64,000 bases of DNA from an uncultured Propionibacteriaceae bacterium (GCA_937965785.1 CALCKT010000069.1:62001-126000), one strand, 5' to 3'. Positions 43,585 to 53,163 are shown, numbered from the stretch's first letter. Notes: a model not told the origin generated them from the letters alone. Program-made: numbers and translations.

Positions 43585-44575
43585 CGGCCCGTCCTTCCGA
43601 GCGCTTCCTGGGGATGTGGGCCACGCGGTGGGTTTCGCTCAGCCACACCTCGGAGTCCTTTTGCAGCTTGAGCTGTTGGGCCGTGCCCTCGTTGGTGGTG
43701 ATGTCGTAGTCGGCCAGCGACTCCTTGATCGTCCGCAGCCGGCCGGGTTCGCCGTCCCAGCGGGGGATCGTCTCCAGTAGCGCGCGGGTGTAGGGGTGCC
43801 CGGGATCCGTGAAGACCTCCCGGGCCGTGCCGAGTTCGACGATGCGGCCGTCGTACATCACCGCCACCCGGTCCGCGATCTCCGCGGCGAGCGCCAGGTC
43901 GTGGGTGATGAAGATCATCGAGAACCCGATGCGTTCCTGCAGCGAACGCAGGATGGTGATGATCGCCTTCTGGGTCAGGACATCCAGCGCGGTGGTCGGC
44001 TCGTCCAGCACCACCAGGCGGGGGGACAGCAGCAGCCCCAGAGCGATCAGCACCCGCTGCCGCATCCCGCCGGAGAGCTGGTGGGGATACGAGGCGAGCA
44101 CCCGTTTGGGTTCCAGCATCACCATCTCGAGAAGCTCGGCCATCCACGCCTCGAGTTTTTCGCCCTTCGGGCTGCCCGCGTGGGCGCGAGCCGTCTCGAC
44201 GAAGTGCTGTCTGACGGTGAGCAGCGGGTTCAGCGAGTTCATCGCTCCCTGAAAGACGACCGACATCTCCGTCCAGCGCAGGGCACGTTCCGCCTCCCTG
44301 GAGAGGCTCGTGAGCTTCACGGTGGTGCCTTTTTTCGTCTCGAACAAGATGCTGCCCGAGGCGATGCCGCCGCCCTTGGGCAGCAACCCCAGGATCGCCA
44401 GCGCCAGCGTGGTCTTGCCGCATCCGCTCTCCCCGGCGAGGACGAGCGTCTCCCGCGGGTACAAGGTGAGGTCGATGTCCCTCACTGCGGTCGATGGCTG
44501 CCGGTTCGTCGTGTAGGTGATCTCCAGCCCGGAGATCTTCAGCAGCGGCTTAGCACCAGTGGTCGGAGTCATCAT
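43577..44575 (-). CDS. ABC transporter ATP-binding protein (DppD-like)
   Basis: First ATPase of the importer, 332 residues. Walker A GESGCGKTT, signature LSGGMRQRVLIALGL, Walker B LVVLDEPTTALD, plus the C-terminal HPYTRALLETIP stretch typical of the Dpp/Opp ATPases. I chose the ATG at 44575, whose codons overlap the TGA of the permease gene. Confidence 0.92.
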   Translation of the reverse strand: MMTPTTGAKPLLKISGLEITYTTNRQPSTAVRDIDLTLYPRETLVLAGESGCGKTTLALAILGLLPKGGGIASGSILFETKKGTTVKLTSLSREAERALRWTEMSVVFQGAMNSLNPLLTVRQHFVETARAHAGSPKGEKLEAWMAELLEMVMLEPKRVLASYPHQLSGGMRQRVLIALGLLLSPRLVVLDEPTTALDVLTQKAIITILRSLQERIGFSMIFITHDLALAAEIADRVAVMYDGRIVELGTAREVFTDPGHPYTRALLETIPRWDGEPGRLRTIKESLADYDITTNEGTAQQLKLQKDSEVWLSETHRVAHIPRKRSEGRADD

Positions 44576-45486
44576 TGTTGTTTCCCTGCCAGCCGTGGAT
44601 TCAGAAGTTGTTCCAAGGTGCGCGCGAACCAGATCGCGGAGAGCTGGAGCACGCTCACCACGAGCAGCGGGGCCATGATCGACCATGCGGCGTTGGTGAA
44701 GAACAACGCACCCTTCGCCCAGGCGTTGTTGATCATGATTCCCCAGTTGATTCCCGTCATGGGCGCCAGTCCGAGCAGGTACAGCCCCACCATCGCGTAC
44801 GTCGCCCCCGTCATCGCGAAGATGAAGTGGATCATGAGGTAGCTGGCCATGTTCGGCAGGATCTCGCGGCCGATGATGACCGGTGTCGACAAACCGACGA
44901 TGCGCGCCGCCTCCACGTATTCGCGTTCCTTCAGGGAGAGCACCTGGGCCCGGACCGCTCGCAGCAGCCCCGGCCAGCCGAGGACCCCGAGCAGCAGCGC
45001 CAGCATCACGGGGCTGTCGAGACGCACGTAGACGGCCAGCACCACCAGCAGCGCGAACTGGGGGATGGTCAGCATGAAATCGGTGAACTGGATCACCAGG
45101 GAATCCACCCAGCCCCGCAGGTACGCGGCCAACGCGCCCAGCACGACGGCGATGCCCGTGGACACAGTGGCCGAGATGATGCTGACGATGATGACGTCGC
45201 GGCCGCCGAGCAGGATCATCGTGAGGACGTCGCGCCCGTCGGCGTCGGTGCCCAGGAAGTGTTCCGCCGACGGCGGGGCGTAGATCAGCGCGGAGTTGGC
45301 GGCCGGCACCTCGACGAACCACGGCAGGATCAGCGAGGCCACGCACATGAGGAGGAACACCACTCCGCCGACGGTGCCCGTCACGCTGGCCCCGAGGGCG
45401 CTTCGCCATCGGCCTTTCCCAGGGTGGGGAGTCCGGGCCCCGGTGAGGACGGTGGGATCGGTGGTGGGAAGCGGGGAGTTGCTCAT
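44572..45486 (-). CDS. ABC transporter permease (DppC-like)
   Basis: Second permease, 304 residues, with about six membrane segments. The EAA-type loop (EYVEAARIVGLSTPVIIGREILPNM) contacts the ATPase, and FLGTDADGRDVLTMILLGGRD is typical of the DppC N-terminus. It overlaps the upstream permease gene by one base (TGATG). Confidence 0.93.
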   Translation of the reverse strand: MSNSPLPTTDPTVLTGARTPHPGKGRWRSALGASVTGTVGGVVFLLMCVASLILPWFVEVPAANSALIYAPPSAEHFLGTDADGRDVLTMILLGGRDVIIVSIISATVSTGIAVVLGALAAYLRGWVDSLVIQFTDFMLTIPQFALLVVLAVYVRLDSPVMLALLLGVLGWPGLLRAVRAQVLSLKEREYVEAARIVGLSTPVIIGREILPNMASYLMIHFIFAMTGATYAMVGLYLLGLAPMTGINWGIMINNAWAKGALFFTNAAWSIMAPLLVVSVLQLSAIWFARTLEQLLNPRLAGKQQ

Positions 45487-46595
45487 CAGCGGGCACCTTC
45501 CACTCGGATCCGCGGATCGATACGGGACAGAAGCAGATCCGCCATCAGGTTGGCTAGCACCACCGAGACCGTGATGATCAGGATGAAGCCCTGGACCACG
45601 GGGTAGTCACGGGCCACGATCGCGTCGTAGAAGTAGTACCCGACGCCGTCGTACTTGAAGATCTGCTCCACCAGCGTCGAGCCCCCGACCACGAAACCCA
45701 GCTGGACGGCGAACTGGGTGAACAACGGCAGGATCGCGTTGCGCCCGACGTAGCTGATGTGGATGCGGGAGCCGGGAAGGCCGCGGGCCTTCGCGCCGAT
45801 CACGTAGTCGTCCTCGAGCACCTGCGTGGTGGAGGACTTCATCTGCAGGATCCAGCCCCCCACGGAGGTCAGGACGTAGACGGTGATGGGAAGGGCGGCG
45901 TGCGTCAGCGCGTCGAGGATGAACTCGGCGGTGAATCCCGGTTGGACGCCGGGGGTGAGCGTGCCCCGCAACGAACTGACGTTGAACCAGCGCAGCTGGA
46001 CGCCGAAGACCACGATCACCAGCATCGCCCACATGTAGTTGGGGACGGCGTTCAGCGCGGACGAGATGTTGGTGACCAGGTGGTCTATCCAGCGGCCGCG
46101 TTTGTAGGCGATCAGGACCCCCAGAGCGATCCCGATCAGGAACGACAGCAGCAGCCCCAGGCCGACACTGAACAGCGTCCATGGCAGGTAGGCGAGGATG
46201 TAGTCGCTCACCGAGGTCCCGGGCGCGACGATGGACTGGCCCAGATTGCCCTGCACCAACCCACCGAGATAGGTGAGGTATTGATCCAGCAGCGGGGCAT
46301 CCGGGTCGTAGGACAGCAGCGAGGAAGCGCGTGCGAGCGCTTCCTGCCGTCCCAGGCCCTGCTGGGTCATTAGTTTCTGCACGTAGGCCTGCAGCGGGTT
46401 GCCGGGCATCCACCGCACCAGAGCGAAGGACAGGGTGGCCACGGCCCAGATCGTGATCAGGCTCTTGAGGATGCGCCCCAGGACGTAGTTGTGCCGGATG
46501 CGGTAGCCCAGGCTCGCCTGCGGCGGGCCGCCGGATTCCCGGGTCAACTCGGGACTGAGCTGCGCCGCCTCTTCTGCGTGAACGTCGTCGGACAT
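45486..46595 (-). CDS. ABC transporter permease (DppB-like)
   Basis: First permease, 369 residues. A 40-residue charged start is followed by a DppB-type core: FALVRWMPGNPL, the extracytoplasmic loop with GNLGQSI, and the EAA-type loop DYVIGAKARGLPGSRI. The acidic N-terminal extension is longer than in DppB itself. Starts 6 bp after the oxidoreductase gene. Confidence 0.93.
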   Translation of the reverse strand: MSDDVHAEEAAQLSPELTRESGGPPQASLGYRIRHNYVLGRILKSLITIWAVATLSFALVRWMPGNPLQAYVQKLMTQQGLGRQEALARASSLLSYDPDAPLLDQYLTYLGGLVQGNLGQSIVAPGTSVSDYILAYLPWTLFSVGLGLLLSFLIGIALGVLIAYKRGRWIDHLVTNISSALNAVPNYMWAMLVIVVFGVQLRWFNVSSLRGTLTPGVQPGFTAEFILDALTHAALPITVYVLTSVGGWILQMKSSTTQVLEDDYVIGAKARGLPGSRIHISYVGRNAILPLFTQFAVQLGFVVGGSTLVEQIFKYDGVGYYFYDAIVARDYPVVQGFILIITVSVVLANLMADLLLSRIDPRIRVEGAR

Positions 46596-46601
46596 GATGA
46601 C

Positions 46602-47714
46602 CTAGAAGGACGTGGTGAGTTCGACGACCCGGCCGGTTTTCGCGGACTCGATGGCAGCGGTCATGATCTCGAGCGCGTGCCGGGCCTTGTAGGCGTCGGC
46701 GATGGGGGGTTCGCCGCTGCGGACGCAGTCGACCAGGTGTTCCATGAGCATGGCGCGGTGCAGTTCCTGTTCCCGGACGTTGTTGGCCTGGGAGAGGTCT
46801 TCCGGGTCCATCCAGGCGTCGACGCCGGGTTCCAGGTCCTGGACGAACACCTCGAGCGGGTTCTCGTCACGGTGGTAGATGGCCATCGCACCCCGCCGCC
46901 CGAACACCTCCACCTTGGGTGCCTTGGATGCCAGGACGTTGAACGTCGCGTCGATCACGGCGAAGGTCGAATCGCCGAAGTCCAACATGAGCAGGAAATT
47001 GTCCGGGGTGGTGACGGGAATCCGCAAACCACCGAAGGGACCCGTGCCACGCACGGTGCGGATGGCTTCCGTGATGCCCCCGAAGGCCGAGACCCGCCGC
47101 GCCGGACCCAGCAGGCTGGTGATCTCGTGGATGCCGTAGACGCCCATGTCGAACAGGGGCCCACCGCCCGGCTGGTAGAACCATGTCGGGTCGAACGGCC
47201 ACCCGTCGGGAGCGCCGCCGGGGCCGCCGTGTGAACTGCGCACCCGGGCGAAGCACACCCGTCCGATGCGGCCTTCGTCGATGAGTCGGCGGGCCTCGCG
47301 GTACTGGGCGTAGAGCGTGTCGGGAGGGGCGCACACGAAGACAACACCCTGCCGCTCGGCCTCCTCGATGAGCGCGTCGGCCTCCTCCAGGGTGGTGGCC
47401 AGCGGTTTCTCGCTCAGCAGGTGCCGGCCGCTGCGGAGAATCCGTATCGAGGTCTCGGCGTGCACGGAGATGGGGGTGAGGTTCGCCACGGCCTCGACGC
47501 GGTCGTCACGCAACATCTCGTCGAGCGATTCGTGAACGGTGCCGATGCCGAATCTCTGGGCGGTGCGCTGCGCGTGCTCGGGCACGACATCCGCGACCGT
47601 GGTTATTTCAACTTTGTCTCCGAGCGTGGTTAGGTTGGGCAGAAAACCGTCCTCGTCGCCGGCGATCATGCCGGCCCCGAGGATCCCGAACCGTAGCGGC
47701 CTCTGCTGAGTCAT
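46602..47714 (-). CDS. Gfo/Idh/MocA-family oxidoreductase
   Basis: NAD(P)-dependent dehydrogenase, 370 residues, expected to act on a sugar or sugar derivative in the cytoplasm. The N-terminal Rossmann fold has GILGAGMIAGD and the conserved EKP motif in LLSEKPLAT near residue 97; the C-terminal alpha/beta domain follows. It heads the transporter operon, which links import to oxidation of the substrate. A ROK-type repressor gene is divergent, 83 bp away. Confidence 0.92.
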   Translation of the reverse strand: MTQQRPLRFGILGAGMIAGDEDGFLPNLTTLGDKVEITTVADVVPEHAQRTAQRFGIGTVHESLDEMLRDDRVEAVANLTPISVHAETSIRILRSGRHLLSEKPLATTLEEADALIEEAERQGVVFVCAPPDTLYAQYREARRLIDEGRIGRVCFARVRSSHGGPGGAPDGWPFDPTWFYQPGGGPLFDMGVYGIHEITSLLGPARRVSAFGGITEAIRTVRGTGPFGGLRIPVTTPDNFLLMLDFGDSTFAVIDATFNVLASKAPKVEVFGRRGAMAIYHRDENPLEVFVQDLEPGVDAWMDPEDLSQANNVREQELHRAMLMEHLVDCVRSGEPPIADAYKARHALEIMTAAIESAKTGRVVELTTSF

Positions 47715-47740
47715 GACACTCCTTAGCCCCGTTGCACCAG

Positions 47741-47762
47741 ATTATAAATAGTATTAACTAAC
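47741..47762. promoter_or_regulatory. A+T-rich operator candidate between oxidoreductase and ROK genes
   Basis: The intergenic sequence ATTATAAATAGTATTAACTA contains the small palindrome AATAGTATT. A related A+T-rich palindrome (GTATTAATAAATAC) precedes the second oxidoreductase gene at 48990. Both are strong candidates for sites of the ROK repressor encoded between them. Confidence 0.5.
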
Positions 47763-47797
47763 AGAGTTGACTTGGCAACACTGTGGAGAGGATCAAC

Positions 47798-48979
47798 ATG
47801 CCAACGGCCAGCGATCGGCTGATGGGCAAGGGGCCCAAACTCATCCGCGAGATGAACCAGCGTGTCCTGTTCGACTCGCTGCTGAGCCAGGGTCCGTCGA
47901 CCCGTCCCGGGCTGGCGCGCGCTTCCGGGCTTTCCCAGCCCACCGTAATCGCGGCGCTCAACGAACTCGTGGACGCGCGGCTTGTCGTCCCGCTGGGCAA
48001 CGACGCCCGCGACATGGGCAGGCCCGCCAAGCTGTACCGGGTGAACCCCGCTGCCGCGTCGGTCATTGCCGTCGACATCGGCCGCGTCTGGGTCCGTGTG
48101 GCGGTGGTGGACATCGCGGGCGACGAGCTCTACCGGCACGACGTGCGCAACGTGGCCAGGAGCGCGACTGCGCTGGTGGACCTGATCTCCGCGGAGGTTG
48201 CCCAGGCGAAGGCGAAGCTGCGGCTGGAGCCCGAGCGGACCTACGCGGTCATCGGCTCCCCGGGTGTTTTCGCCCCGAAGCGCGGCGTAGTGGACTACGC
48301 GGATCAGTTGCCGGGCTGGCATCGCCCCAAGTTGATCAACATGCTCAACGACGAGCTCGGCACGCAGCTACAGATCGAGAACGACGTCAACTTGGCCGCG
48401 CTGGCCGAGTCGATCCACGGCCAGGCCAAGCGACACGAATCCTTTGCTTACTTCCACATCGGCACCGGAGCCGGCATGGCGACCATCCTCAATGGGAAAC
48501 TGCACCGCGGTTTCCGCGGGGCCGCCGGCGAACTCGCGTACCTGCTCACCGCCATGGGGACCGACGGGAAGGCGCGCGTCCTGGAGGACGTCGTCTCGGC
48601 GCGCGCGCTCACCGCTTCGGCCCGGGAGCTGGGGCTGGTGAACACCACTCCCGAGGCCGTCCTGCAATTGGCCGCGTCGGGGGATCCTGCGGCCCGGCGG
48701 GTCATGGATCGGTTCGTGGAGGGCATTTCGGCGGCTGTGATCGCCATCAATGCCGTCCTGGATCCCGAGTGTGTGGTCCTGGGTGGCGGCATTGGGATCC
48801 GTCTTCAGGATTACGTCGCCGAGATCGGAGACGCGGTGACCCGGCGCAGCCCGTTCCGCGTGGACCTCGACGTCGCGACTTTGCGCACCGACGCCACGCT
48901 GCGCGGGGCTGTCGACATGGGGTTGGAGACCGCGCGCAACGCGATGTTCCGACTAGGAGTCCAGGGCGGCGCCAGTTGA
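47798..48979 (+). CDS. ROK-family transcriptional repressor
   Basis: About 393 residues. An N-terminal winged helix-turn-helix (about 15-75; TRPGLARASGLSQPTVIAALNEL) is followed by a ROK domain with VIAVDIGRVWVRVAVVD and the HIGTGAGMA phosphate loop. This is the NagC/XylR layout, a repressor released by a sugar. I chose the ATG at 47798 with GGAGAGG 6 bases upstream; the frame is open from a GTG at 47783. It probably controls both the divergent transporter operon and the downstream catabolic genes. Confidence 0.92.
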   Translation: MPTASDRLMGKGPKLIREMNQRVLFDSLLSQGPSTRPGLARASGLSQPTVIAALNELVDARLVVPLGNDARDMGRPAKLYRVNPAAASVIAVDIGRVWVRVAVVDIAGDELYRHDVRNVARSATALVDLISAEVAQAKAKLRLEPERTYAVIGSPGVFAPKRGVVDYADQLPGWHRPKLINMLNDELGTQLQIENDVNLAALAESIHGQAKRHESFAYFHIGTGAGMATILNGKLHRGFRGAAGELAYLLTAMGTDGKARVLEDVVSARALTASARELGLVNTTPEAVLQLAASGDPAARRVMDRFVEGISAAVIAINAVLDPECVVLGGGIGIRLQDYVAEIGDAVTRRSPFRVDLDVATLRTDATLRGAVDMGLETARNAMFRLGVQGGAS

Positions 48980-48989
48980 CAAACTCCGG

Positions 48990-49003
48990 GTATTAATAAA
49001 TAC
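48990..49003. promoter_or_regulatory. GTATT-N4-AATAC palindrome, operator candidate
   Basis: A perfect 5-bp inverted repeat with a 4-base centre, in an otherwise G+C-rich region, 52 bp before the second oxidoreductase gene. It resembles the A+T-rich site in front of the transporter operon. Confidence 0.5.
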
Positions 49004-49055
49004 TCCTCAGAAAATGTGGTCCCCGAGGGGACGAGAAGCGATCTGAGGTGAACTC

Positions 49056-50096
49056 GTGACTTCCATCAACTTCGCAATCACCGGGCTCGACCACTGGTAC
49101 TCGGCGGTGCCGCTGGCGCGGGGCCTGAGCAGGCACCCGCAGACCGAGCTGCCGCTCATCGTCGACAGCGACCCCGCAAGAGGCAGGGCACTTGCCAGCG
49201 ACCTGGGGGCGGAGTTCTCCACGTCCCTCGACGATGCGCTGCAGGATCCCAGGATCAATGCCATCGGATGCTTCTTCAGTGTCGAGCAGAACCCCGCGAT
49301 CTGCATCAGGGCGGCGGAGGCCGGCAAACACATCGTCTCCATCAAACCGATGGCGCGCACCCTGGAGGAGGCGAGCGCCATCGTGCAGGCGGTGGAGCGG
49401 TCCGGTGTGCAGTTCATCCCGGCGGAATCGCGGTCACGAATGACGGAGCAGAACCAGAGGCTCTTCGAGATCGTCCGCTCCGGAGCGCTGGGCAGGATCG
49501 TCTCGGCCAACTTCGCGCTGTGCGGGGTGCTGCCGAAGGCGTGGGAGGACTCCGACTCGCACGGCTGGTGGGTGGAGGAGGACAAGGCGCCCGGCGGCGG
49601 CTGGATCGATCACGCGATCTACCAGATCGACCGGCTGCGCTGGCTGTTGGGAGCGGAACCGGTCGATGTCATCGGGCACGCCGCTAACCTGCGGTATCCG
49701 CAGCTGCCCGTCGAGGACTACGGCCATGCCATCTTCACCTTCTCCGACGGCGTGGTTGCCACCATGGAGAACACCTGGACCGGCGCGGACGGGGCCTGGC
49801 GGATCACCACCACCATCAACGGAACCGAGGGGTCGCTGGCGATCGACACCATCGATGCGAACATTTCGGTGCTGCGCTCCGGCGCCGAGGCCCGCCCCGC
49901 CTGGGAACGGATCGGGCCGCTGGACGACGAATCCAACCTGATCCAGCCCCTCGTCGACCGGATCCGCGGTGAGAGCAACTCGCTGGGCACCGTCCACGAC
50001 GCCTGGCGCAACCTCGCAGCCGCCCGCGCCTTCTACGACGCGGTCGCCTCCGGCACGAGACAACCCGTGCCGGTGCCGGCGGGTAGGAACACCTGA
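49056..50096 (+). CDS. Gfo/Idh/MocA-family oxidoreductase (variant EKP motif)
   Basis: 346 residues, starting at a GTG with GAGGTGA 4 to 5 bases upstream. The N-terminal Rossmann region starts FAITGLDHWYSAVPLARGL, and the usual EKP motif reads IKP (HIVSIKPMA), a recognised variant whose Glu is lost. The C-terminal domain has the WWVEEDKAPGGGWIDHAIYQ catalytic-loop pattern with the conserved His. Probably acts with the transporter-linked oxidoreductase in the same sugar pathway. Confidence 0.9.
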   Translation: MTSINFAITGLDHWYSAVPLARGLSRHPQTELPLIVDSDPARGRALASDLGAEFSTSLDDALQDPRINAIGCFFSVEQNPAICIRAAEAGKHIVSIKPMARTLEEASAIVQAVERSGVQFIPAESRSRMTEQNQRLFEIVRSGALGRIVSANFALCGVLPKAWEDSDSHGWWVEEDKAPGGGWIDHAIYQIDRLRWLLGAEPVDVIGHAANLRYPQLPVEDYGHAIFTFSDGVVATMENTWTGADGAWRITTTINGTEGSLAIDTIDANISVLRSGAEARPAWERIGPLDDESNLIQPLVDRIRGESNSLGTVHDAWRNLAAARAFYDAVASGTRQPVPVPAGRNT

Positions 50097-50116
50097 AAGA
50101 AAAGTGAAGGGCTCCG

Positions 50117-51352
50117 ATGAAGCACGTCCTGCGAATCCTGGTCGCTGCCTCGGGCATGTCCTTGGGCCTGTCCACCCCCGCCGTTGCCGCCTCCGAGGAG
50201 GAGACGGTCAGCAACGCCTATCTGCACCTCGACGGTGCGATGGACGAATGGGCCTCGGCGCCGGCTCTTCGCGTGCCGTCGAGTTACCACGGGGGTTTCC
50301 TGGACTTCTGGGACAACTCCGTCACCTACGACAACGCGCTGGTGATCATCGCCTACGCCAACCGGAAGAACAACGTTGACTCCCTCAATCGGGCGAGAAC
50401 CATGGGAGATGCCCTGCTGCAGATGCAAGCGAAGGACCCCATCGGCGATGGGCGCTTGCGAAACGCCTACGGGCCCGAGAACCTCTTCGACTCCAACGGT
50501 GTGCCGAACATCCAGACCTGGGGATCGGCGTCCGGCAACCAGGCCTGGGCCGGAATGGCGCTGGCCCATCTCGCGCACGTCACCAAGGACACGAAGTACC
50601 GCGACGGTGCGCTGCGCATCGGGGAATGGCTGCTGCGGGAGACCAAGGACACCCGTGGGCGTGGTGGCTTCACCGGTGGTTACAGATCCGACGGAACGAA
50701 GACCGAGTGGAAGTCAACCGAGCACAACATCGACATGGTGGGTCTGTTCGGGATGCTCCACCAGCTGACCAAGGACCGGAAATGGCGTCGCGCCCGCAAA
50801 CACGCCCGCAAGTTCGTCAAGAGCATGTGGGACAAGAAGGAAGGATGCTTCCACATCGGGACGAAACCCGACGGAGTCACCATCAACCGGGACGAGTACA
50901 TTCCCGAGGACGTGCAGTCCTGGGGTTATCTCGCCCTCCGATCGGACCGCTACCGCCGGGCACTGGACTGGAACATCGCCAACCTCGAGGTGACCGACGA
51001 CTCCAATCCTTCCCAGCCGGTCGTCGGTGTGCGGTTCGCCTGGCAGATCAAAAAGGAACATCAGAAAAAGAACGACAACACGGTCTGGCTGGAGGGCACC
51101 GCCCACATGGCGCTCGCGTTGAGGATGAGCGGCAAGAAGAAACACAAGAAACGGGCCCGCGCATATCTGGACAGCATCCGCACGGCGCAGCTGCACGGCC
51201 CGAACGCGGATGGGAAGGGAATCCAGGCCAACTCGAAGGAAGGTCACTCCGGCGGCGATGATGTCAACTACACGAGCCTGCACACCGGCGCCACCGCTTG
51301 GTACATCATGGCCAAGCAGGAACTGAATCCGTTCCACCTCGCCAAGAACTGA
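50117..51352 (+). CDS. Secreted alpha/alpha-barrel (six-hairpin) protein, probable glycan-active enzyme
   Basis: 411 residues with a signal peptide (hydrophobic about 5-22, likely cleaved after AVAA near 27). The rest has repeated helical hairpins with aromatic and acidic motifs (SGNQAWAGMALAHLAHVT, TEHNIDMVGLFGMLHQL, DVQSWGYLAL, NTVWLEGTAHMALAL) typical of six-hairpin glycosidases and polysaccharide lyases. I cannot assign a numbered family or the catalytic pair; EHN-D and WLEG are candidates. It is very Lys-rich near residues 310-355 and could bind acidic glycans. It starts 20 bp after the oxidoreductase gene. Confidence 0.72.
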   Translation: MKHVLRILVAASGMSLGLSTPAVAASEEETVSNAYLHLDGAMDEWASAPALRVPSSYHGGFLDFWDNSVTYDNALVIIAYANRKNNVDSLNRARTMGDALLQMQAKDPIGDGRLRNAYGPENLFDSNGVPNIQTWGSASGNQAWAGMALAHLAHVTKDTKYRDGALRIGEWLLRETKDTRGRGGFTGGYRSDGTKTEWKSTEHNIDMVGLFGMLHQLTKDRKWRRARKHARKFVKSMWDKKEGCFHIGTKPDGVTINRDEYIPEDVQSWGYLALRSDRYRRALDWNIANLEVTDDSNPSQPVVGVRFAWQIKKEHQKKNDNTVWLEGTAHMALALRMSGKKKHKKRARAYLDSIRTAQLHGPNADGKGIQANSKEGHSGGDDVNYTSLHTGATAWYIMAKQELNPFHLAKN

Positions 51353-51371
51353 ACCGGGGCGCGATCCTGTC

Positions 51372-52322
51372 ATGACCAACATCACGGAGCCGGGCCGGAT
51401 TCCGGAGAGCCGTAAGCAGTTCCACGCGCCATCCGCCCTGGCCATCGACATCGGTGGCACAAAAACCGCATTCGCGTGGGTGGGGGCGGACGGGGGCATC
51501 ATTGATTCGTTCCGGGTGCCCACACCCGCTCCGGAGACGGCGCGCGACGAGGCGCTGCAACAGTTGCGGGGTCACGTGCGGCGGGTCCGGGGTTGGCACA
51601 CCCGGTTCGGAACCTGCATCGTGGTGCGTCCGGGGCTGATGAGCTACGACGTCGTCGAACTCTCCCCGAACACGCCCGCCTGGGAGGACGCCGCCCTGGC
51701 GCAGCTCGTGCGCGACGAACTCGGCGAGGTGCGCATCCGCTTCGAGAATGACGTGCGAGCGGCAACTTACGGCGAGATGGTGGCCGGGAGGCTACGGGAT
51801 GTCGACCCCGGCCTGTACGTCAACCTCGGCACCGGGGTGGCTGCCGCGCTGGTGGTGAACGGCCGCATCGTCGAGGGGGCGCACGGAGCCGCGGGTGAGA
51901 TCGGCTACATGAAACCTAGCCCGGTGGCTGACGCGGTCAGGGGCGGCGACATTTCGCCCGCGCCGTTCGAGGAACTGCTCGGGGGGCCGGCGTTGGGCAG
52001 GCGGGCCTCGAAGATGCTGGGGCGGGCCGTGACCCCGAGGGAGTTGTTCGCCGCGAGGGACCCGGTCTCCGTCGCGTTCGTTGGTGAGATGGCGGCGCTC
52101 ATCTCGACGATGCTCGGGAACCTCTGCACGCTGCTGGATCCGCAACGCATCGTCTTTGGCGGTGGGCTGGCCCGTTCCTTCGACCGGTGGGCACCCGTCG
52201 TCCGGGCCCACATGGCTGCCAGCTTCCCCTACGCGCCCGAGCTGGTCGTCTCCCAGCACGTTGCCGACGGGTCGCTGTTCGGCGCCGCCATGCTGTGTCT
52301 TTTGGAATTACCACAATGGTGA
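51372..52322 (+). CDS. ROK-family sugar kinase
   Basis: 316 residues without a helix-turn-helix, so an enzyme rather than a repressor. The ATP-binding start is LAIDIGGTKTAFAWV, the catalytic Asp is in FENDVRAATYGE, and YVNLGTGVAAALVVNG is the phosphate loop. The Cys-rich zinc motif of many ROK kinases is absent; GAHGAAGEIGYM stands where it would begin. Likely phosphorylates the imported or released monosaccharide. It follows the secreted barrel protein by 19 bp. Confidence 0.9.
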   Translation: MTNITEPGRIPESRKQFHAPSALAIDIGGTKTAFAWVGADGGIIDSFRVPTPAPETARDEALQQLRGHVRRVRGWHTRFGTCIVVRPGLMSYDVVELSPNTPAWEDAALAQLVRDELGEVRIRFENDVRAATYGEMVAGRLRDVDPGLYVNLGTGVAAALVVNGRIVEGAHGAAGEIGYMKPSPVADAVRGGDISPAPFEELLGGPALGRRASKMLGRAVTPRELFAARDPVSVAFVGEMAALISTMLGNLCTLLDPQRIVFGGGLARSFDRWAPVVRAHMAASFPYAPELVVSQHVADGSLFGAAMLCLLELPQW

Positions 52323-52356
52323 CGCCCCGGCGCACCCGACCGACAGGAGCATGTCC

Positions 52357-53163
52357 ATGACAGATGTCCGAGTACTCATGTTCGGCGCTCACCCCGACGA
52401 CTGCGAGTTCGAATCGTCCGGGCTGGCCGCGCTCGTAACCCGGGCCGGCGGGGTGGTGCGGTTCGTCTCCGCCACCGATGGTTCCAGCGGCCATCACAAG
52501 ATGACCGGCCCGGAATTGGTGGAACGCCGCCGCGTGGAGGCCCGGGCCGGTGCGGCAGCGGTCGGGGCGACGGTGACCAACCTCGGGTTCACCGACGGCT
52601 GGTTGTTCCCCGACCGGGCGCTGCGCGAGGCGGTGATCACAGCCATCCGGTCCTTCGGGCCGCACGTCGTGGTGTCTCCCAGGCCGTCCGATTACCACCC
52701 GGACCACCGGGCCATCGCGACGGCGGTGCAGGACGCGGGGTATCTGCTCATGGTTCCGGGCATCGTCCCCGACGTGCCGGTGCCGGGAACCCGGCCGGTG
52801 ATCCTGCACACCCACGACCCGTTCACCGACCCGAGGCCGTTTCGCCCCGACGTCGTGTTCGACATCGACGCGGTGCTGGAACGGAAACTGGACGCCATCA
52901 TGGCCCACGAGAGCCAGGTTCGTGAATGGCTGCCGCACATCAACGGATTCGCGGCCGAGGTCCCAGGAACGGAACCCGCACGTACCGAGTTCCTTCGCCT
53001 GCGGGAGCGAGAGAAAATCAACCGGATCGCGGTCAAGTTCGCGGACGAACTGAGGCGACGCCACGGACGTGTCCCCGCGGCCGCGGAGGCCTACGAGATC
53101 TCCGAGTACGGCGCCCCCACGGACGCCGACCACGTCCACGAACTGCTCGGCATCCTCCCCTAG
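52357..53163 (+). CDS. PIG-L family deacetylase
   Basis: About 268 residues; zinc-dependent N-acetylglucosaminyl deacetylase family. Metal-binding HPDD is at 12-15 (FGAHPDDCEFES) and the second motif is SDYHPDHRAI. I chose the ATG at 52357, which has AGGAG 7 bases upstream. As the last gene of this unit it suggests that the substrate carries N-acetylated amino sugars. Relatives also act on mycothiol precursors, but the neighbours favour catabolism. Confidence 0.9.
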   Translation: MTDVRVLMFGAHPDDCEFESSGLAALVTRAGGVVRFVSATDGSSGHHKMTGPELVERRRVEARAGAAAVGATVTNLGFTDGWLFPDRALREAVITAIRSFGPHVVVSPRPSDYHPDHRAIATAVQDAGYLLMVPGIVPDVPVPGTRPVILHTHDPFTDPRPFRPDVVFDIDAVLERKLDAIMAHESQVREWLPHINGFAAEVPGTEPARTEFLRLREREKINRIAVKFADELRRRHGRVPAAAEAYEISEYGAPTDADHVHELLGILP

